Both the position numbers and the translations under genes were made by a program. 60,351 nt of DNA from a virus: positions 1 to 60,351 of the IMG/VR virus record IMGVR_UViG_3300048833_000402; one strand, 5' to 3'. Shown here piece after piece: positions 33,268-42,628 of this stretch. Position 1 is the stretch's first letter. Every line of letters starts with the position of its first letter. Below the pieces are notes generated by a model that ran no database searches, was not told the DNA's origin, and saw nothing but the letters and a program-made list of their open reading frames with translations.

Positions 33268-34592
33268 ACGCGCCCCTCCTGCCCGGCCGGATTGAACACT
33301 GGCCCCTCGCCCGCCTCCGCCCCTACGCCCGCAACGCCAAGACCCATGACGCCGACCAGGTAGCGAAGATCGCCGCCAGCATGGCCGAGTTCGGCTGGAC
33401 CGTTCCCTGCCTCGTCGCGGGTGACGGCGAACTGATCGCGGGTCACGGCCGCGTCCTGGCCGCAGCCCAGCTCGGGCTGGCGGAGGCGCCCGTGATCGTG
33501 CTGGGCCATCTGACCGAGGCGCAGCGCCGGGCCTACCGCATCGCCGACAACAAGCTGACCGAACTCGGCGGGTGGAACGAGGCGCTGCTGCTCGAGGAAC
33601 TGCGGGACCTGATGGCCGAGGATTTCGACCTCGGGCTGATCGGGATCCCCGACGACGAGCTGGACGCCCTGCTGCACGATGCCGACAACCGTGCGCCCAT
33701 CGACGATGACGCCGCCGACACCATCCCCGAGGCCCCGGCCGAGCCGATCACCCGTCCCGGCGACATCTGGCGGCTCGGGCATCACCGGCTGATCTGCGGC
33801 GATGCGACCGATCCGGCCGTGGTGGCGCGGCTGATGGGTGGGGCGCAGGCTTCACTGATGTTCACCTCGCCGCCCTACGCCCAGCAGCGCGACTATGGTG
33901 CGGCGAAGGAAAAGGTCGGCGATTGGGATGCGCTGATGCAGGGCGTCTTCGCCGCGGCGCCCCTCACCACCGATGCGCAGCTGCTGGTCAACCTCGGCCT
34001 CGTCCATCGCGACGGCGAGTGGATCCCGTATTGGGAAGGCTGGGTTGACTGGATGCGCGCGCAGGGCTGGCGACGCTTCGGCTGGTATGTCTGGGACCAG
34101 GGGCCCGGCCTGCCCGGCGACTGGAACGGCCGCCTGGCCCCGTCGCACGAGTTCATCTTCCACTTCAACCGCCAGCCCCGCAAACCGAACAAGACGGTCG
34201 AGAGCAAGCACGCAGGCGAGACCCTCGGCGGCGGCGGGTTGCGCGGGGCCGACGGCACGGTCCATCGCAAGACCGGTTACGGCAACGCGATCCAGAGCCA
34301 CCGCATCCCGGATAGCGTCTTCCGCATCATGCGCCACAAGGGCGGGCTGGGCGCCGCCGGATCGCACCCGGCTGTCTTCCCGGTGGCACTGGTCGAGGCT
34401 GTGCTGGAGGCCTTCACCGATCCTGGCGACCTGGTGTTCGAACCCTTCTGCGGCTCCGGTACGCAGCTGATCGCCGCGGAACGCACCGGGCGGCGCTGCT
34501 GCGCTGTGGAACTGGACCCGGTCTACTGCGATGTCGCCGTGCGGCGCTGGCAGATGACTACCGGAAGGAGAGCCTACCCCATCGGGGCTTGA
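33264..34592 (+). CDS. ParB-N / DNA N4-cytosine-type methyltransferase fusion
   Basis: This 442-aa paralogue of the preceding gene shares the ParB-like N-terminus almost word for word (ARLRPYARNAKTHDADQVAK, RIADNKLTELGGWNEALL). The methyltransferase half differs: the catalytic motif is TSPPYAQQRDYG (about residue 200) and motif I is FCGSGTQLIAAERTGRRC. The SPPY form is typical of N4-cytosine enzymes, so the two genes probably modify different bases or sites. Their start/stop overlap implies co-translation. It is followed by an AT-rich moron. Confidence 0.9.
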   Translation: MNAPLLPGRIEHWPLARLRPYARNAKTHDADQVAKIAASMAEFGWTVPCLVAGDGELIAGHGRVLAAAQLGLAEAPVIVLGHLTEAQRRAYRIADNKLTELGGWNEALLLEELRDLMAEDFDLGLIGIPDDELDALLHDADNRAPIDDDAADTIPEAPAEPITRPGDIWRLGHHRLICGDATDPAVVARLMGGAQASLMFTSPPYAQQRDYGAAKEKVGDWDALMQGVFAAAPLTTDAQLLVNLGLVHRDGEWIPYWEGWVDWMRAQGWRRFGWYVWDQGPGLPGDWNGRLAPSHEFIFHFNRQPRKPNKTVESKHAGETLGGGGLRGADGTVHRKTGYGNAIQSHRIPDSVFRIMRHKGGLGAAGSHPAVFPVALVEAVLEAFTDPGDLVFEPFCGSGTQLIAAERTGRRCCAVELDPVYCDVAVRRWQMTTGRRAYPIGA

Positions 34593-34660
34593 CAGGAATG
34601 GCCGTATTCTGGTCACTTGCTCATCAATCGCTCGTGAACTTTCTCGTTGATGGAGCAAGT

Positions 34661-35530
34661 ATGTCAAGAAAAATCTTTGGAATGGTTGTAGCGGGTGCGA
34701 TGGCGATTGCAGCTGCGGTCATAGGCATATTACTTCTCTCGAATAAGACTCCAGCCGAGACTGAAATACGATTGGCACTCTCTGATGCTCTGCCAGCTTC
34801 CGCAGAAATCGACGACCTCGCCTACGAGATTTTTCCTTCTGACAGATCAAGTGGCCGCGTAAGTGTAAAGGGCGTTTACTCAATGCCAGCCGATCTGTTC
34901 TCTGATCCGGCACCACCTGCTCGCCTCTTGAATTACCTTTCGAGTAATCACAAGATTTTTGATCGCGAAGTTGAAGAATGGTGGTCACAGAATAAAGATC
35001 TATTTCCTGGGTACAACGGAAGGCTGGCCGAATTTGAACGCCTATATGAGAAGGGCACGCGGCTGCCGTTCAATGGAGAACTTCCATATATTGCTGTCAT
35101 CGATGGAATCAAGATAGATTCCTCACGGCTTGAGTTTGATCGCTTGGATGGATCGCCTCGCCCTCCATTTGGCTACCTCGTTGAAGATGGAAGAATTGAG
35201 GAAATTGCTTCCATGATCGTTGACTGGAGAGGTCGGAAGCTCGAACAGCAAGCGGTCACTGCGACACCAGTTCAGGATTATGTCTGGATTGATGGTGAAG
35301 AGTACAGCCTTGAGGCAGGTAAGACATACCGAGGCAAGATTTCTAGCAATGGTATTGTTTTTCAGCAGCCGGTAGGCCACTGCACGCATGCTCAGAGTGA
35401 GGACGGGAAACTAGAAGCGGAGTACGTTCCAGCAGGTCCTGAGTCGAACCCTTGGCAGAAAACGCGCGTTAGACTTCCAAATGGAGTCGATCAGAACACT
35501 CGCTTCAATATTTGGGTCCAGGTATGCTAA
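34661..35530 (+). CDS. AT-rich moron: membrane-anchored protein of unknown function
   Basis: This 289-aa protein has an N-terminal signal-anchor (KIFGMVVAGAMAIAAAVIGILLL, residues about 4-26) and a long, presumably periplasmic domain rich in charged and aromatic residues, ending FNIWVQVC. I recognise no family. Base composition is visibly poorer in GC than in all neighbours, and codon use is different, so it was probably acquired separately as a moron. The ATG at 34661 follows GGAG by about 6 bases; longer in-frame starts lack a ribosome site. Membrane morons in prophages often exclude superinfecting phages, which is a guess here. Confidence 0.65.
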   Translation: MSRKIFGMVVAGAMAIAAAVIGILLLSNKTPAETEIRLALSDALPASAEIDDLAYEIFPSDRSSGRVSVKGVYSMPADLFSDPAPPARLLNYLSSNHKIFDREVEEWWSQNKDLFPGYNGRLAEFERLYEKGTRLPFNGELPYIAVIDGIKIDSSRLEFDRLDGSPRPPFGYLVEDGRIEEIASMIVDWRGRKLEQQAVTATPVQDYVWIDGEEYSLEAGKTYRGKISSNGIVFQQPVGHCTHAQSEDGKLEAEYVPAGPESNPWQKTRVRLPNGVDQNTRFNIWVQVC

Positions 35531-35599
35531 AGCTGTACTGAAACAATGGCGCCTGCTTCAGTTGCATGCAGCTGCGTCGGATGAGCAAGATTGAGTTCT

Positions 35600-36205
35600 T
35601 CAGATTTTTTGCGATGTTCGAGGAGTTGACTGGATGCGCTCTTCTTGAATCATTCGGTACACCGTTCCGCTCCCCGCGGCTTTCTCGGCGATGACAGGCA
35701 AGCCCAGTTTCTTCTTCAGGGCGCCAGAGATCGAGCCCCGAACCGTGTGCGCCAGCCATCCGGTGGCCTCGACCATTTCGGCGACCGTCGCGCCCTCGGG
35801 GCGCTGCAGCATGGCGATGATCTGCGCCTGCTTGGTGCCAGCGCGGATGGCGACGGGTTTCGTGGCGGCGGTGTCGTCGGGCGTCTGGTCTGCTGCCTGC
35901 TTCGGCCTCGCCTTCCGCGCGCTGGCAACGGCGCTGGCCGCCAGAGGTTCGATCCCGATGGCCTCCAGACCAGCTTCGGTGGCGATCAGCGTGGTGCCAT
36001 GGCCGTCGCCGGTCTCGCGCCACAGCGGCTCGCCACGGCGCAGGTTGGCCTCGACCTCCTCGAGCCAGCCTCGGGCGATCATCTTGCCGACCACCATCTT
36101 GGCGGCGGCGCCGACCAGCCCCTCGGGCAGCGGCAGGGCGAGGTTCCCCGGCCGGGTCGCGGCGCGAGACAGGATCAGGGACTGGGTATCGGACGGGGTG
36201 GTCAT
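35600..36205 (-). CDS. DUF3489 domain protein
   Basis: This 201-aa protein carries a DUF3489-type winged-helix domain in its C-terminal half: KQAQIIAMLQRPEGATVAEM and WLAHTVRGSISGALKKKLGL are characteristic, followed by GSGTVYRM. The N-terminal half (LSRAATRPGNLALPLPEGL) is also frequently found in alphaproteobacterial phage proteins. Function is unknown; DNA binding is likely from the fold. The ATG at 36205 is chosen because the protein family begins near MTTPSDTQS. It is the last of three leftward genes opposite the structural operon. Confidence 0.75.
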   Translation of the reverse strand: MTTPSDTQSLILSRAATRPGNLALPLPEGLVGAAAKMVVGKMIARGWLEEVEANLRRGEPLWRETGDGHGTTLIATEAGLEAIGIEPLAASAVASARKARPKQAADQTPDDTAATKPVAIRAGTKQAQIIAMLQRPEGATVAEMVEATGWLAHTVRGSISGALKKKLGLPVIAEKAAGSGTVYRMIQEERIQSTPRTSQKI

Positions 36206-36291
36206 CGGGGCCTCCGGGCGCTTGGGCGCGCGCCTTCTACGGAGGCAAGCCCCGTCATCGGACGGGGCAGCCGTCGCGCCGTTTGAGCGCG

Positions 36292-36519
36292 TCAGGCGGC
36301 GTGTTCGCCTGCCTTGAAGGCGCTGTCGGTGATCTGGCGCAGCAGGCCCGCGTAGTGCCTCAGCGTCCCGACATGCCCCCAATGGATCTCGTCGGGGTGG
36401 GTTTCGAAGTGGTCATCGCTGAGGGCCTTCAGGCGCTCCAGCATGGTGTCGATCTCGGCCTTGGCGGCGATGAAAGCGTCGAGGGCTTTGTCGTTCGGCG
36501 CGGCTCGGCGGGTGGTCAT
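36292..36519 (-). CDS. Small phage protein of unknown function
   Basis: This 75-aa protein (MTTRRAAPNDKALDAFIAA) is predicted to be helical, with a conserved-looking core (HFETHPDEIHWGHVGTLRHY). The ATG has a GAAGGATG ribosome-type sequence upstream. It lies between DUF3489 and another small gene, all leftward, with gaps of about 85 to 110 bases. I do not recognise a family; small proteins of this kind recur beside DUF3489 genes in Rhodobacterales phages. Confidence 0.6.
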   Translation of the reverse strand: MTTRRAAPNDKALDAFIAAKAEIDTMLERLKALSDDHFETHPDEIHWGHVGTLRHYAGLLRQITDSAFKAGEHAA

Positions 36520-36631
36520 GGCGGTGGCATCCTTCAGTGAGTTGCATCGTTCTGGTGCCAACACCATCGCTCTGTCGGGCGGATGATCGTAGGCAAATCG
36601 GAGCAATATCAGTGCTTTCTGATCATTCCGG

Positions 36632-36847
36632 TCAGATCAGCTGCATCTCGGCCAGCGTGCGGCTGGCGGCGCCCAGCTGGGCGGTGGGCAGTTCGATCTT
36701 CAGGTGCGAAAGGACGTCGGACGCCTCGGCCGGGATCCCGCTCTCTCGCAGCGCCTGCTCGATGACCTCGGCGATGGCGTCCGGGCGGCTCAGGTCGAAA
36801 CCCTCGGGAAGGGCGGAATAGTCGATGCGGATGGTGGTCGTGGTCAT
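36632..36847 (-). CDS. Small phage protein of unknown function
   Basis: This 71-aa protein starts MTTTTIRIDYSALPEGFDLS and is helical after residue 22 (AIAEVIEQALRESGIPAEA). CAGGAGGG lies just upstream of its ATG, a strong ribosome-binding site. It is the first gene of the leftward trio and stands divergently to the terminase operon, separated by 133 bases that must contain both promoters. Confidence 0.6.
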   Translation of the reverse strand: MTTTTIRIDYSALPEGFDLSRPDAIAEVIEQALRESGIPAEASDVLSHLKIELPTAQLGAASRTLAEMQLI

Positions 36848-36980
36848 GGTGGAGCCCTCCTGGGGTCGGCGCGATGCGGCCTGTTGATGGGACCAGATTC
36901 GCTCTGCAGAGGAAGACAATCAACCGGAACGATTATCTTTTCCTGTTTATTTTCCATATCTTGACGGGCCACACAGCGCC
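36848..36980. promoter_or_regulatory. Divergent promoter region of the late (packaging) operon
   Basis: This 133-base interval is AT-rich at its right end (ATTATCTTTTCCTGTTTATT near 36930) compared with its surroundings. It separates the leftward small genes from the rightward terminase genes, so the late promoter is expected here. I cannot assign the -35 and -10 boxes reliably. Confidence 0.4.
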
Positions 36981-37517
36981 ATGAAAGGCATGAGCGAACG
37001 CGAGTACGCGGCCCATTCAGGCCTGTCTCGCGGCGGGGTGCAGAAGGCGCGCAAGAACGGGCGGCTGGTGGTGCATGACGACGGGTCGATCAACGCCGCG
37101 GCCTCGGATGTGCGGCGGGCGGAGATGACGGACCCCGACCAGCAGCGGCGCAGCTTGGGTAGCGAAACCCTCGCCAGCGGTGCGGGCGAGACCTCGTCCT
37201 ACATCAAGGCCCGGACGCTGCTGACGGTCTATGCCGCGCAGGACAAGCAGATTGCGGTCCAGAAGAAGAAGGGCGCGCTGGTCGACCGTGCGCGGGCGGA
37301 AACGCTGGTGTTCCGCCTGGCGCGGCAGGAACGGGATGTCTGGGTCACCTGGCCCGGACGGGTGGCCGCGCTGATGGCGGCGCAGATCATGGCGGAGGTG
37401 GAACGGCAATCCGGGGCATCGGTGACGATCGAGACCGCGATCATGCAGAGGGTGCTGGAAGCCCATGTCCGCGAACAGCTCGACGCCCTCGCCGACCTCC
37501 GGGTCTCGCTTGCATGA
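36981..37517 (+). CDS. Terminase small subunit-like protein
   Basis: This 178-aa protein begins with a helix-turn-helix (MSEREYAAHSGLSRGGVQKA followed by KNGRLVVHDDGSI) like Nu1-type small terminases that bind cos or pac DNA. The C-terminal half is helical (LVFRLARQERDVWVTWPGRV). It immediately precedes and overlaps (53 bases) the GpA-type large terminase, the normal position. The start at 36981 or the in-frame ATG at 36990 are both possible. Role is from context plus the domain. Confidence 0.75.
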   Translation: MKGMSEREYAAHSGLSRGGVQKARKNGRLVVHDDGSINAAASDVRRAEMTDPDQQRRSLGSETLASGAGETSSYIKARTLLTVYAAQDKQIAVQKKKGALVDRARAETLVFRLARQERDVWVTWPGRVAALMAAQIMAEVERQSGASVTIETAIMQRVLEAHVREQLDALADLRVSLA

Positions 37518-39516
37518 TGAGGACGATGACAACGATCTGACGGCCGACCTCGACCTCGGTTTCGACGGCGCCGAGGATCTGCTGCGGGTCTGGCGGCAGG
37601 GCCTGCGGCCCGATCCGAACCTGACGGTATCGGAATGGGCGGATCAGCATCGCTGGCTGTCGTCGCGGGGCGCGGCCGAGCCGGGGCGGTATCGCACCGC
37701 CCGCGCGCCCTATCTGCGCGAGATCATGGATGTGCTGTCGCCCGGCCATCCGGCGCAGCGCATCACCTTCATGAAGGCGGCGCAGGTCGGGGCAACGGAA
37801 GCGGGCAACAACTGGATCGGCTTCGTCATCCATCACGCGCCAGGCCCGATGCTGGCGGTGCTGCCATCCTTGGAACTGGCGAAGCGGACGTCTCGCGGTC
37901 GTCTTGACCCCCTGATCGCGGATAGCCCCGCCCTGCGCGAACGGGTGAACCCGGCCCGATCCCGCGATGCGGGCAATTCGATGCTGTCGAAGGAATTCCC
38001 CGGCGGCATCCTGGTGCTGACCGGCGCGAACAGCGCCACCGGCCTGCGGTCGATGCCCGCGCGCTATGTCTTCCTCGACGAGGTGGACGCCTACCCGGCC
38101 TCGGCCGACGAGGAGGGCGATCCGGTCACGCTGGCCGAGGCGCGGACGACGACCTTCTCGCACCGGCGCAAGGTGTTCATGGTCTCGACGCCCACGATCC
38201 GGGGGCTGTCACGCATTGAGCGCGAGTTCGAGGCTAGCGACCAGCGGCGTTACTTCGTGCCCTGCCCGCATTGCGGCGCGATGCAGTGGCTGCAATTCGA
38301 CCGCCTGCGCTGGGCGAAGGGAAAGCCGGAAACGGCCGCCTACCATTGCGAAGCATGCGAACGCCCCATCGCCGAGCACCACAAGACCGAGATGCTGGCC
38401 CGCGGCGAATGGCGGGCGACGGCGGTTTCCAAGGATCCGAAGGCCATCGGTTTCCACCTCTCCGCGCTCTATTCGCCCTTGGGCTGGAAAAGCTGGTCCG
38501 ACGTCGCGCGGGAATGGCTGGCGGCGCAAGGGTCGGACGCAACACTCCGTGCGGCGCGCAACACGCTGCTCGGCGAGACATGGGTCGAGAGCGGCGACGC
38601 GCCAGAATGGCAGCGGCTGGCGGATCGGCGCGAGGCGTGGAAGCCGGGCACCGTGCCGATGGCCGGGCTGTTCCTGACCGCGGGCGCTGACGTCCAGAGG
38701 GACCGGATCGAGGTCGATGTCTGGGCCTGGGGCCGGGGCTTGGAAAGCTGGCTCGTCGATCACATCGTCATTCCGGGCGGGCCCGACGATCCCGCTGCAT
38801 GGGACAAGCTGACGGCGCTGTTGGGGAAGAGCTGGCAGCATGCGAACGGTGCCTTCATGACCGTGGCGAGACTTGGCATCGACACCGGTTATGAGGCGGC
38901 GGCCGTCTACGCCTGGTCGCGCAAGGTCGGCTTCGAACAGGTGGCGCCGCTGAAGGGGCTTAAGGGCTTCAACCGGTCGGCGCCAGTTTCTGGCCCGACC
39001 TATGTCGATGCGACCATCGGCGGGAAGCGTCTGCGCCGCGGGGCGCGGCTTTGGTCGGTGGCGACGGCGACGTTCAAAGCGGAGACCTATCGGTTCCTGC
39101 GGATCGAGCGGCCAAGTGATGAGGACCGGGCGCTGGGCGTGCTGGACGCCCCCGGCACGATCCATCTTCCCGGCTGGGCGGACACCGAATGGCTGAAGCA
39201 GCTGGTGGCCGAACAGCTGGTCACGATCCGCAACAAGCGCGGCTATGCCCATCAGGAATGGCAGAAGATGCGCGAGCGGAACGAGGCGCTGGACTGCCGG
39301 GTCTATGCCCGTGCCGCCGCATGGATCCTCGGTGCCGACCGCTGGGACGATGCCAGATGGCGGCGGCTCGAGGCACAGGCGGGCGTGGAAACCCGCCTGC
39401 CAGCAGCTATCCCGACTGACGCCGCACCACCAGATCCGGCCCAGCCCAAGGCCGGAACGCTCACCACGCCGCGCCGGAAACGGCGGGCGTACACCCCGAA
39501 CTTCATGAGGGACTGA
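37465..39516 (+). CDS. Terminase large subunit, GpA family
   Basis: This 683-aa protein is a lambda GpA-type large terminase (PF05876). The ATPase domain shows FMKAAQVGATEAGNNWI (Walker A-like), YVFLDEVDAYP (Walker B) and VSTPTIRGLSRIE. The nuclease half includes a zinc-type motif PCPHCGAMQ with HCEACERPI, and AGADVQRDRIEVDVWAWG and GIDTGYEAA supply the metal-binding acidic residues. It packages DNA into procapsids and cuts it. The ATG at 37465 lies within the small-subunit gene; a TTG at 37510 is the alternative. The stop touches the next start. Confidence 0.92.
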   Translation: MSANSSTPSPTSGSRLHDEDDDNDLTADLDLGFDGAEDLLRVWRQGLRPDPNLTVSEWADQHRWLSSRGAAEPGRYRTARAPYLREIMDVLSPGHPAQRITFMKAAQVGATEAGNNWIGFVIHHAPGPMLAVLPSLELAKRTSRGRLDPLIADSPALRERVNPARSRDAGNSMLSKEFPGGILVLTGANSATGLRSMPARYVFLDEVDAYPASADEEGDPVTLAEARTTTFSHRRKVFMVSTPTIRGLSRIEREFEASDQRRYFVPCPHCGAMQWLQFDRLRWAKGKPETAAYHCEACERPIAEHHKTEMLARGEWRATAVSKDPKAIGFHLSALYSPLGWKSWSDVAREWLAAQGSDATLRAARNTLLGETWVESGDAPEWQRLADRREAWKPGTVPMAGLFLTAGADVQRDRIEVDVWAWGRGLESWLVDHIVIPGGPDDPAAWDKLTALLGKSWQHANGAFMTVARLGIDTGYEAAAVYAWSRKVGFEQVAPLKGLKGFNRSAPVSGPTYVDATIGGKRLRRGARLWSVATATFKAETYRFLRIERPSDEDRALGVLDAPGTIHLPGWADTEWLKQLVAEQLVTIRNKRGYAHQEWQKMRERNEALDCRVYARAAAWILGADRWDDARWRRLEAQAGVETRLPAAIPTDAAPPDPAQPKAGTLTTPRRKRRAYTPNFMRD

Positions 39517-39731
39517 TGGACCTGGAACGCATGCAGGCCCTGCTCACGGCGCTGCAGGAAGCCCGCTTCGCCGGGCTGCGCAGCGTCAGCTATGACGGCA
39601 AGACCGTGACCTATGGCTCGGACGCCGAACTGGCCGCGGCGATCAGGGATCTGGAAGGGCGCATTGCCTCGGCCAGCGGCACCACTACACGCCGCCGTCG
39701 CTGGGGCACCGTCGCGACGAAGGGCCTTTGA
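39516..39731 (+). CDS. gpW-family head-tail joining protein
   Basis: This 71-aa protein has the compact gpW pattern: two helices around SVSYDGKTVTYGSDAEL, then AAIRDLEGRIA and a basic tail. Lambda gpW (68 aa) sits between terminase and portal genes, as here, and connects the portal to the tail. The start overlaps the terminase stop and the stop overlaps the region of the portal start. Confidence 0.85.
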   Translation: MDLERMQALLTALQEARFAGLRSVSYDGKTVTYGSDAELAAAIRDLEGRIASASGTTTRRRRWGTVATKGL

Positions 39732-39733
39732 CC

Positions 39734-41245
39734 ATGGTGTTCGACGCCTTCCGCGCACGGCTCGGCTCGATCATCGGCGGGTTTGACGCGGCGCAGTCCC
39801 ATCGCCGCATGCGCGGATTCCGGGCCACCCGCGCCCATGTGAACACGCTGATCGCAGCCTCGGGCGAGACCATCACCGCGCGGGCGCGCTGGCTCGTGCG
39901 CAACAACGGCTATGCCGCGAACGCCGTCGATGCCTTTGCGAACCATGTGGTCGGTGACGGCATCAAGCCGTCCTCGAAGATCGCCGATGCCGCAAAGAAG
40001 GAGGAGCTGCAGAAGCTGTGGCTCGCCTGGACCGATGAGGCCGATGCAGAGGGACTGACCGACTTCTTCGGGCTCCAGCGCCGGGCGGCGCGGGAGGTGT
40101 TCCTGGCAGGCGAAGTCTTCCTGCGCATCCGCGCCCGGCGACCGGAGGATGGCCTGACCGTGCCGATGCAGCTGCAGATGCTGCCCTCGGAAATGCTGCC
40201 CCAGGACATGACCCGGATCCTGCCCGGCGCGGGATCGATCCGACAGGGCATCGAGTTCGACGGCATCGGCCGCCGCGTTGCCTATCACTTCCTGCGCCGC
40301 CATCCCGGCGACAGTACCGATCCGGGGCTGGCCGGGGAAACGGTGCGCGTGCCCGCATCCGAGGTCATCCACATCCTCGACCCGGTCGAGGCGGGCCAGC
40401 TGCGCGGCGTCTCGCGCTTTGCGGCGGCCATCGTGAAGCTCTTCACCCTCGACCTCTACGACGATGCCGAACTGGAGCGGAAGAAGACCGCGGCAATGTT
40501 CGCGATGTTCATAACCTCCCCCGCCCCGGAAACAGCTCTCGATCCGGCCGAGGACGATCTTGAGGTCGAACCGGGCCAGGTGGTGCGGCTGGACCCCGGC
40601 GAGGACGTGACCACGCCATCCACCCCGGACTCGGGCAGCACCTATGAGCCGTTCCAGTACCGCACCCTCCTGCAGATCGGCGCGGCGCTGGGCGTGCCCT
40701 ATGGCTATCTGACGGGCGATACCGCGAAGGGGAACTTCTCCAACACGCGCATCGCGCTCGTGGATTTCCGCCGCCGTATCTCGGCCTTCCAGCATTCGGT
40801 GATGGTCTATCAGTTGTGCCGGGCGGTCTGGATGCGCTGGATGGACATGGCGGTGCTGGCAGGCGCCATCGACCTGCCGGGGTTTGCCACCGACCGGCGC
40901 GCTTACCTCGCCTGCGACTGGCTTCCGACAAAGTGGGACTGGATCGACCCGGCCAAGGATGCCTCGGCGGAGATCCTCCAGATCGAGGCGGGCCTGAAAT
41001 CCCGCACGCAGGCCATCGCCGAGCGCGGCTACGACGCTGAACAGGTCGACCGGGAAATCGCGGCGGAACGGAAACGCGAGGCCGAGCTGGGTCTGGACTT
41101 CCGGCGGCCGGGGTCCCCGGCGCAGGCTGCCGATGGCGGTGCCGGGCCGGGTGATGCTCGGGGCCAACGGCAGGATCAGCAGGAGGACGGCAATCAGGAA
41201 GAGGATGACGAGGACCGGGACCCTCGGCCCGCGGAGGACGCATGA
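39734..41245 (+). CDS. Portal protein, lambda gpB family
   Basis: This protein of about 503 residues is a lambda-type portal: VRNNGYAANAVDAFANHVVG, EVFLRIRARRPEDGL, LQMLPSEMLP and TGDTAKGNFSNTRIALVDF are typical. It forms the dodecameric DNA entry ring. The C-terminal 60 residues are acidic and low in complexity (GQRQDQQEDGNQEEDDEDRD). The ATG at 39734 is preferred over a TTG at 39728. The stop overlaps the protease start. Confidence 0.92.
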   Translation: MVFDAFRARLGSIIGGFDAAQSHRRMRGFRATRAHVNTLIAASGETITARARWLVRNNGYAANAVDAFANHVVGDGIKPSSKIADAAKKEELQKLWLAWTDEADAEGLTDFFGLQRRAAREVFLAGEVFLRIRARRPEDGLTVPMQLQMLPSEMLPQDMTRILPGAGSIRQGIEFDGIGRRVAYHFLRRHPGDSTDPGLAGETVRVPASEVIHILDPVEAGQLRGVSRFAAAIVKLFTLDLYDDAELERKKTAAMFAMFITSPAPETALDPAEDDLEVEPGQVVRLDPGEDVTTPSTPDSGSTYEPFQYRTLLQIGAALGVPYGYLTGDTAKGNFSNTRIALVDFRRRISAFQHSVMVYQLCRAVWMRWMDMAVLAGAIDLPGFATDRRAYLACDWLPTKWDWIDPAKDASAEILQIEAGLKSRTQAIAERGYDAEQVDREIAAERKREAELGLDFRRPGSPAQAADGGAGPGDARGQRQDQQEDGNQEEDDEDRDPRPAEDA

Positions 41246-42555
41246 TGCACCACACCCAGATCGCCCAGCGCGTCTTCAACACGCCCCTGATGGTCGATCC
41301 CGCCAAGGCGCTGGCCTTCCTGACGGGGCTTGGCCCCCGGATCGCGGGGCGGGAAATCAGCGTCGAGGGGGCGGAAATCGCGGCGGAAGCGCTGGATACC
41401 GCCAGCCTGCCCGCCCGGGCGTCGTTGTTCGGTGATGACCTGACCAACCGCCAGGCGCGCAACGGTAGCCAGCCCTTCGCCGTCGTGGACGGGATCGCCG
41501 TCATCGAGATCGCGGGCACGCTGGTGCACCGCGGGGCGTGGATTGGGCAATCCTCCGGGCTCACCTCCTATGAGGGGATTGCCGCACAACTGCAGGCGGC
41601 GCTGGCCGATCCCGCCATCCGCGGTATCGCCCTCGACATCGACAGCTTCGGTGGCGAGGTCGCGGGGGCCTTTGATCTCGCCGACCGCATCCGGGCCGTC
41701 CGGACGCAAAAGCCGGTCCATGCCTTCGTCGCTGACCACGCCCTGTCCGCCGCCTATGCGCTGGCTTCCCAAGCCGACCGGATCATCCTGCCCCGCACCG
41801 GCTCCGTCGGCAGCATCGGTGTGGTAGCCATGCACAGCGACATGAGCGGGGCGCTGGACCAGAAGGGCATCGCAGTGACGCTGATCCACGCAGGCGCCCG
41901 CAAGGTCGATGCGAACCCCTATCAGCCCCTGCCCGAGGCCATCCGCACCCGGATCGCGGGCGAGTTGGAAGATCTGCGCCAACTCTTCGCCGAAACCGTC
42001 GCCGAAGGTCGCGGGCGCCGCCTCGACACAAGCCAGGCGCTGGGCACCGAGGCGGCCGTCTTCCGCGGCGAGGCGGCGGTCTTTGCCGGTCTCGCCGATG
42101 AGGTGGCCGATCCCGTCACCGCCTTCCGCGCTTTCGCCGCCGCACCCCGCGGCACAACCACCCCCAGAGGAAAGGGCTCGATGATGACCACTGCCCCCGA
42201 AGACCATGCGCAGCTTCCGGCCGCGCCTGCCGCCAGCACCCCGTCGGAGCCGCCCCCGCCCGCGGCAATCGCACCGCCGCAGACGGCGGCGGCCGAGATG
42301 TCGCCCGAAGCAATCCGGGCCGAGGCGGCCGAGGTCGCGCAGGTCTGCGCGCAGGCCGCGCGTCTGGGCATCCAGATCGACGCCGCCGATGCCGTCGCCA
42401 AGGGCGTGAAGCCCGAGGCGTTGCGCGCCAAGGTCCTGGCCGATCTCGCAGCGCGTAGCGACGCGGCGGGCATCATTGCAACCGCCCCGGCGGCAGGGGC
42501 GAAGGAAAGCCCCATCGTGGCTGCCGCCAAGAAATCGGCTGCCGCCTCGCGCTGA
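41242..42555 (+). CDS. S49/SppA-like head maturation protease (lambda gpC-like), scaffold fusion
   Basis: In this 437-aa protein residues about 70-275 form an S49 (ClpP/SppA) serine protease: VIEIAGTLVHRG, IALDIDSFGGEVAGAF, DHALSAAYALAS (Ser nucleophile) and HAGARKVDANPY (catalytic Lys). The C-terminal 140 residues are Ala/Pro-rich and helical, corresponding to the scaffold part of lambda gpC/Nu3; an in-frame ATG at 42181 could give a separate scaffold product as in lambda. It follows the portal with an ATGA overlap. Confidence 0.88.
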   Translation: MMHHTQIAQRVFNTPLMVDPAKALAFLTGLGPRIAGREISVEGAEIAAEALDTASLPARASLFGDDLTNRQARNGSQPFAVVDGIAVIEIAGTLVHRGAWIGQSSGLTSYEGIAAQLQAALADPAIRGIALDIDSFGGEVAGAFDLADRIRAVRTQKPVHAFVADHALSAAYALASQADRIILPRTGSVGSIGVVAMHSDMSGALDQKGIAVTLIHAGARKVDANPYQPLPEAIRTRIAGELEDLRQLFAETVAEGRGRRLDTSQALGTEAAVFRGEAAVFAGLADEVADPVTAFRAFAAAPRGTTTPRGKGSMMTTAPEDHAQLPAAPAASTPSEPPPPAAIAPPQTAAAEMSPEAIRAEAAEVAQVCAQAARLGIQIDAADAVAKGVKPEALRAKVLADLAARSDAAGIIATAPAAGAKESPIVAAAKKSAAASR

Positions 42556-42628
42556 TACCGGCACGGACCACTCCGCGCTGCGTTGTTGCGCGGCGCACCC
42601 CTTCCCCCAACATCGTGGAGACTGAACC

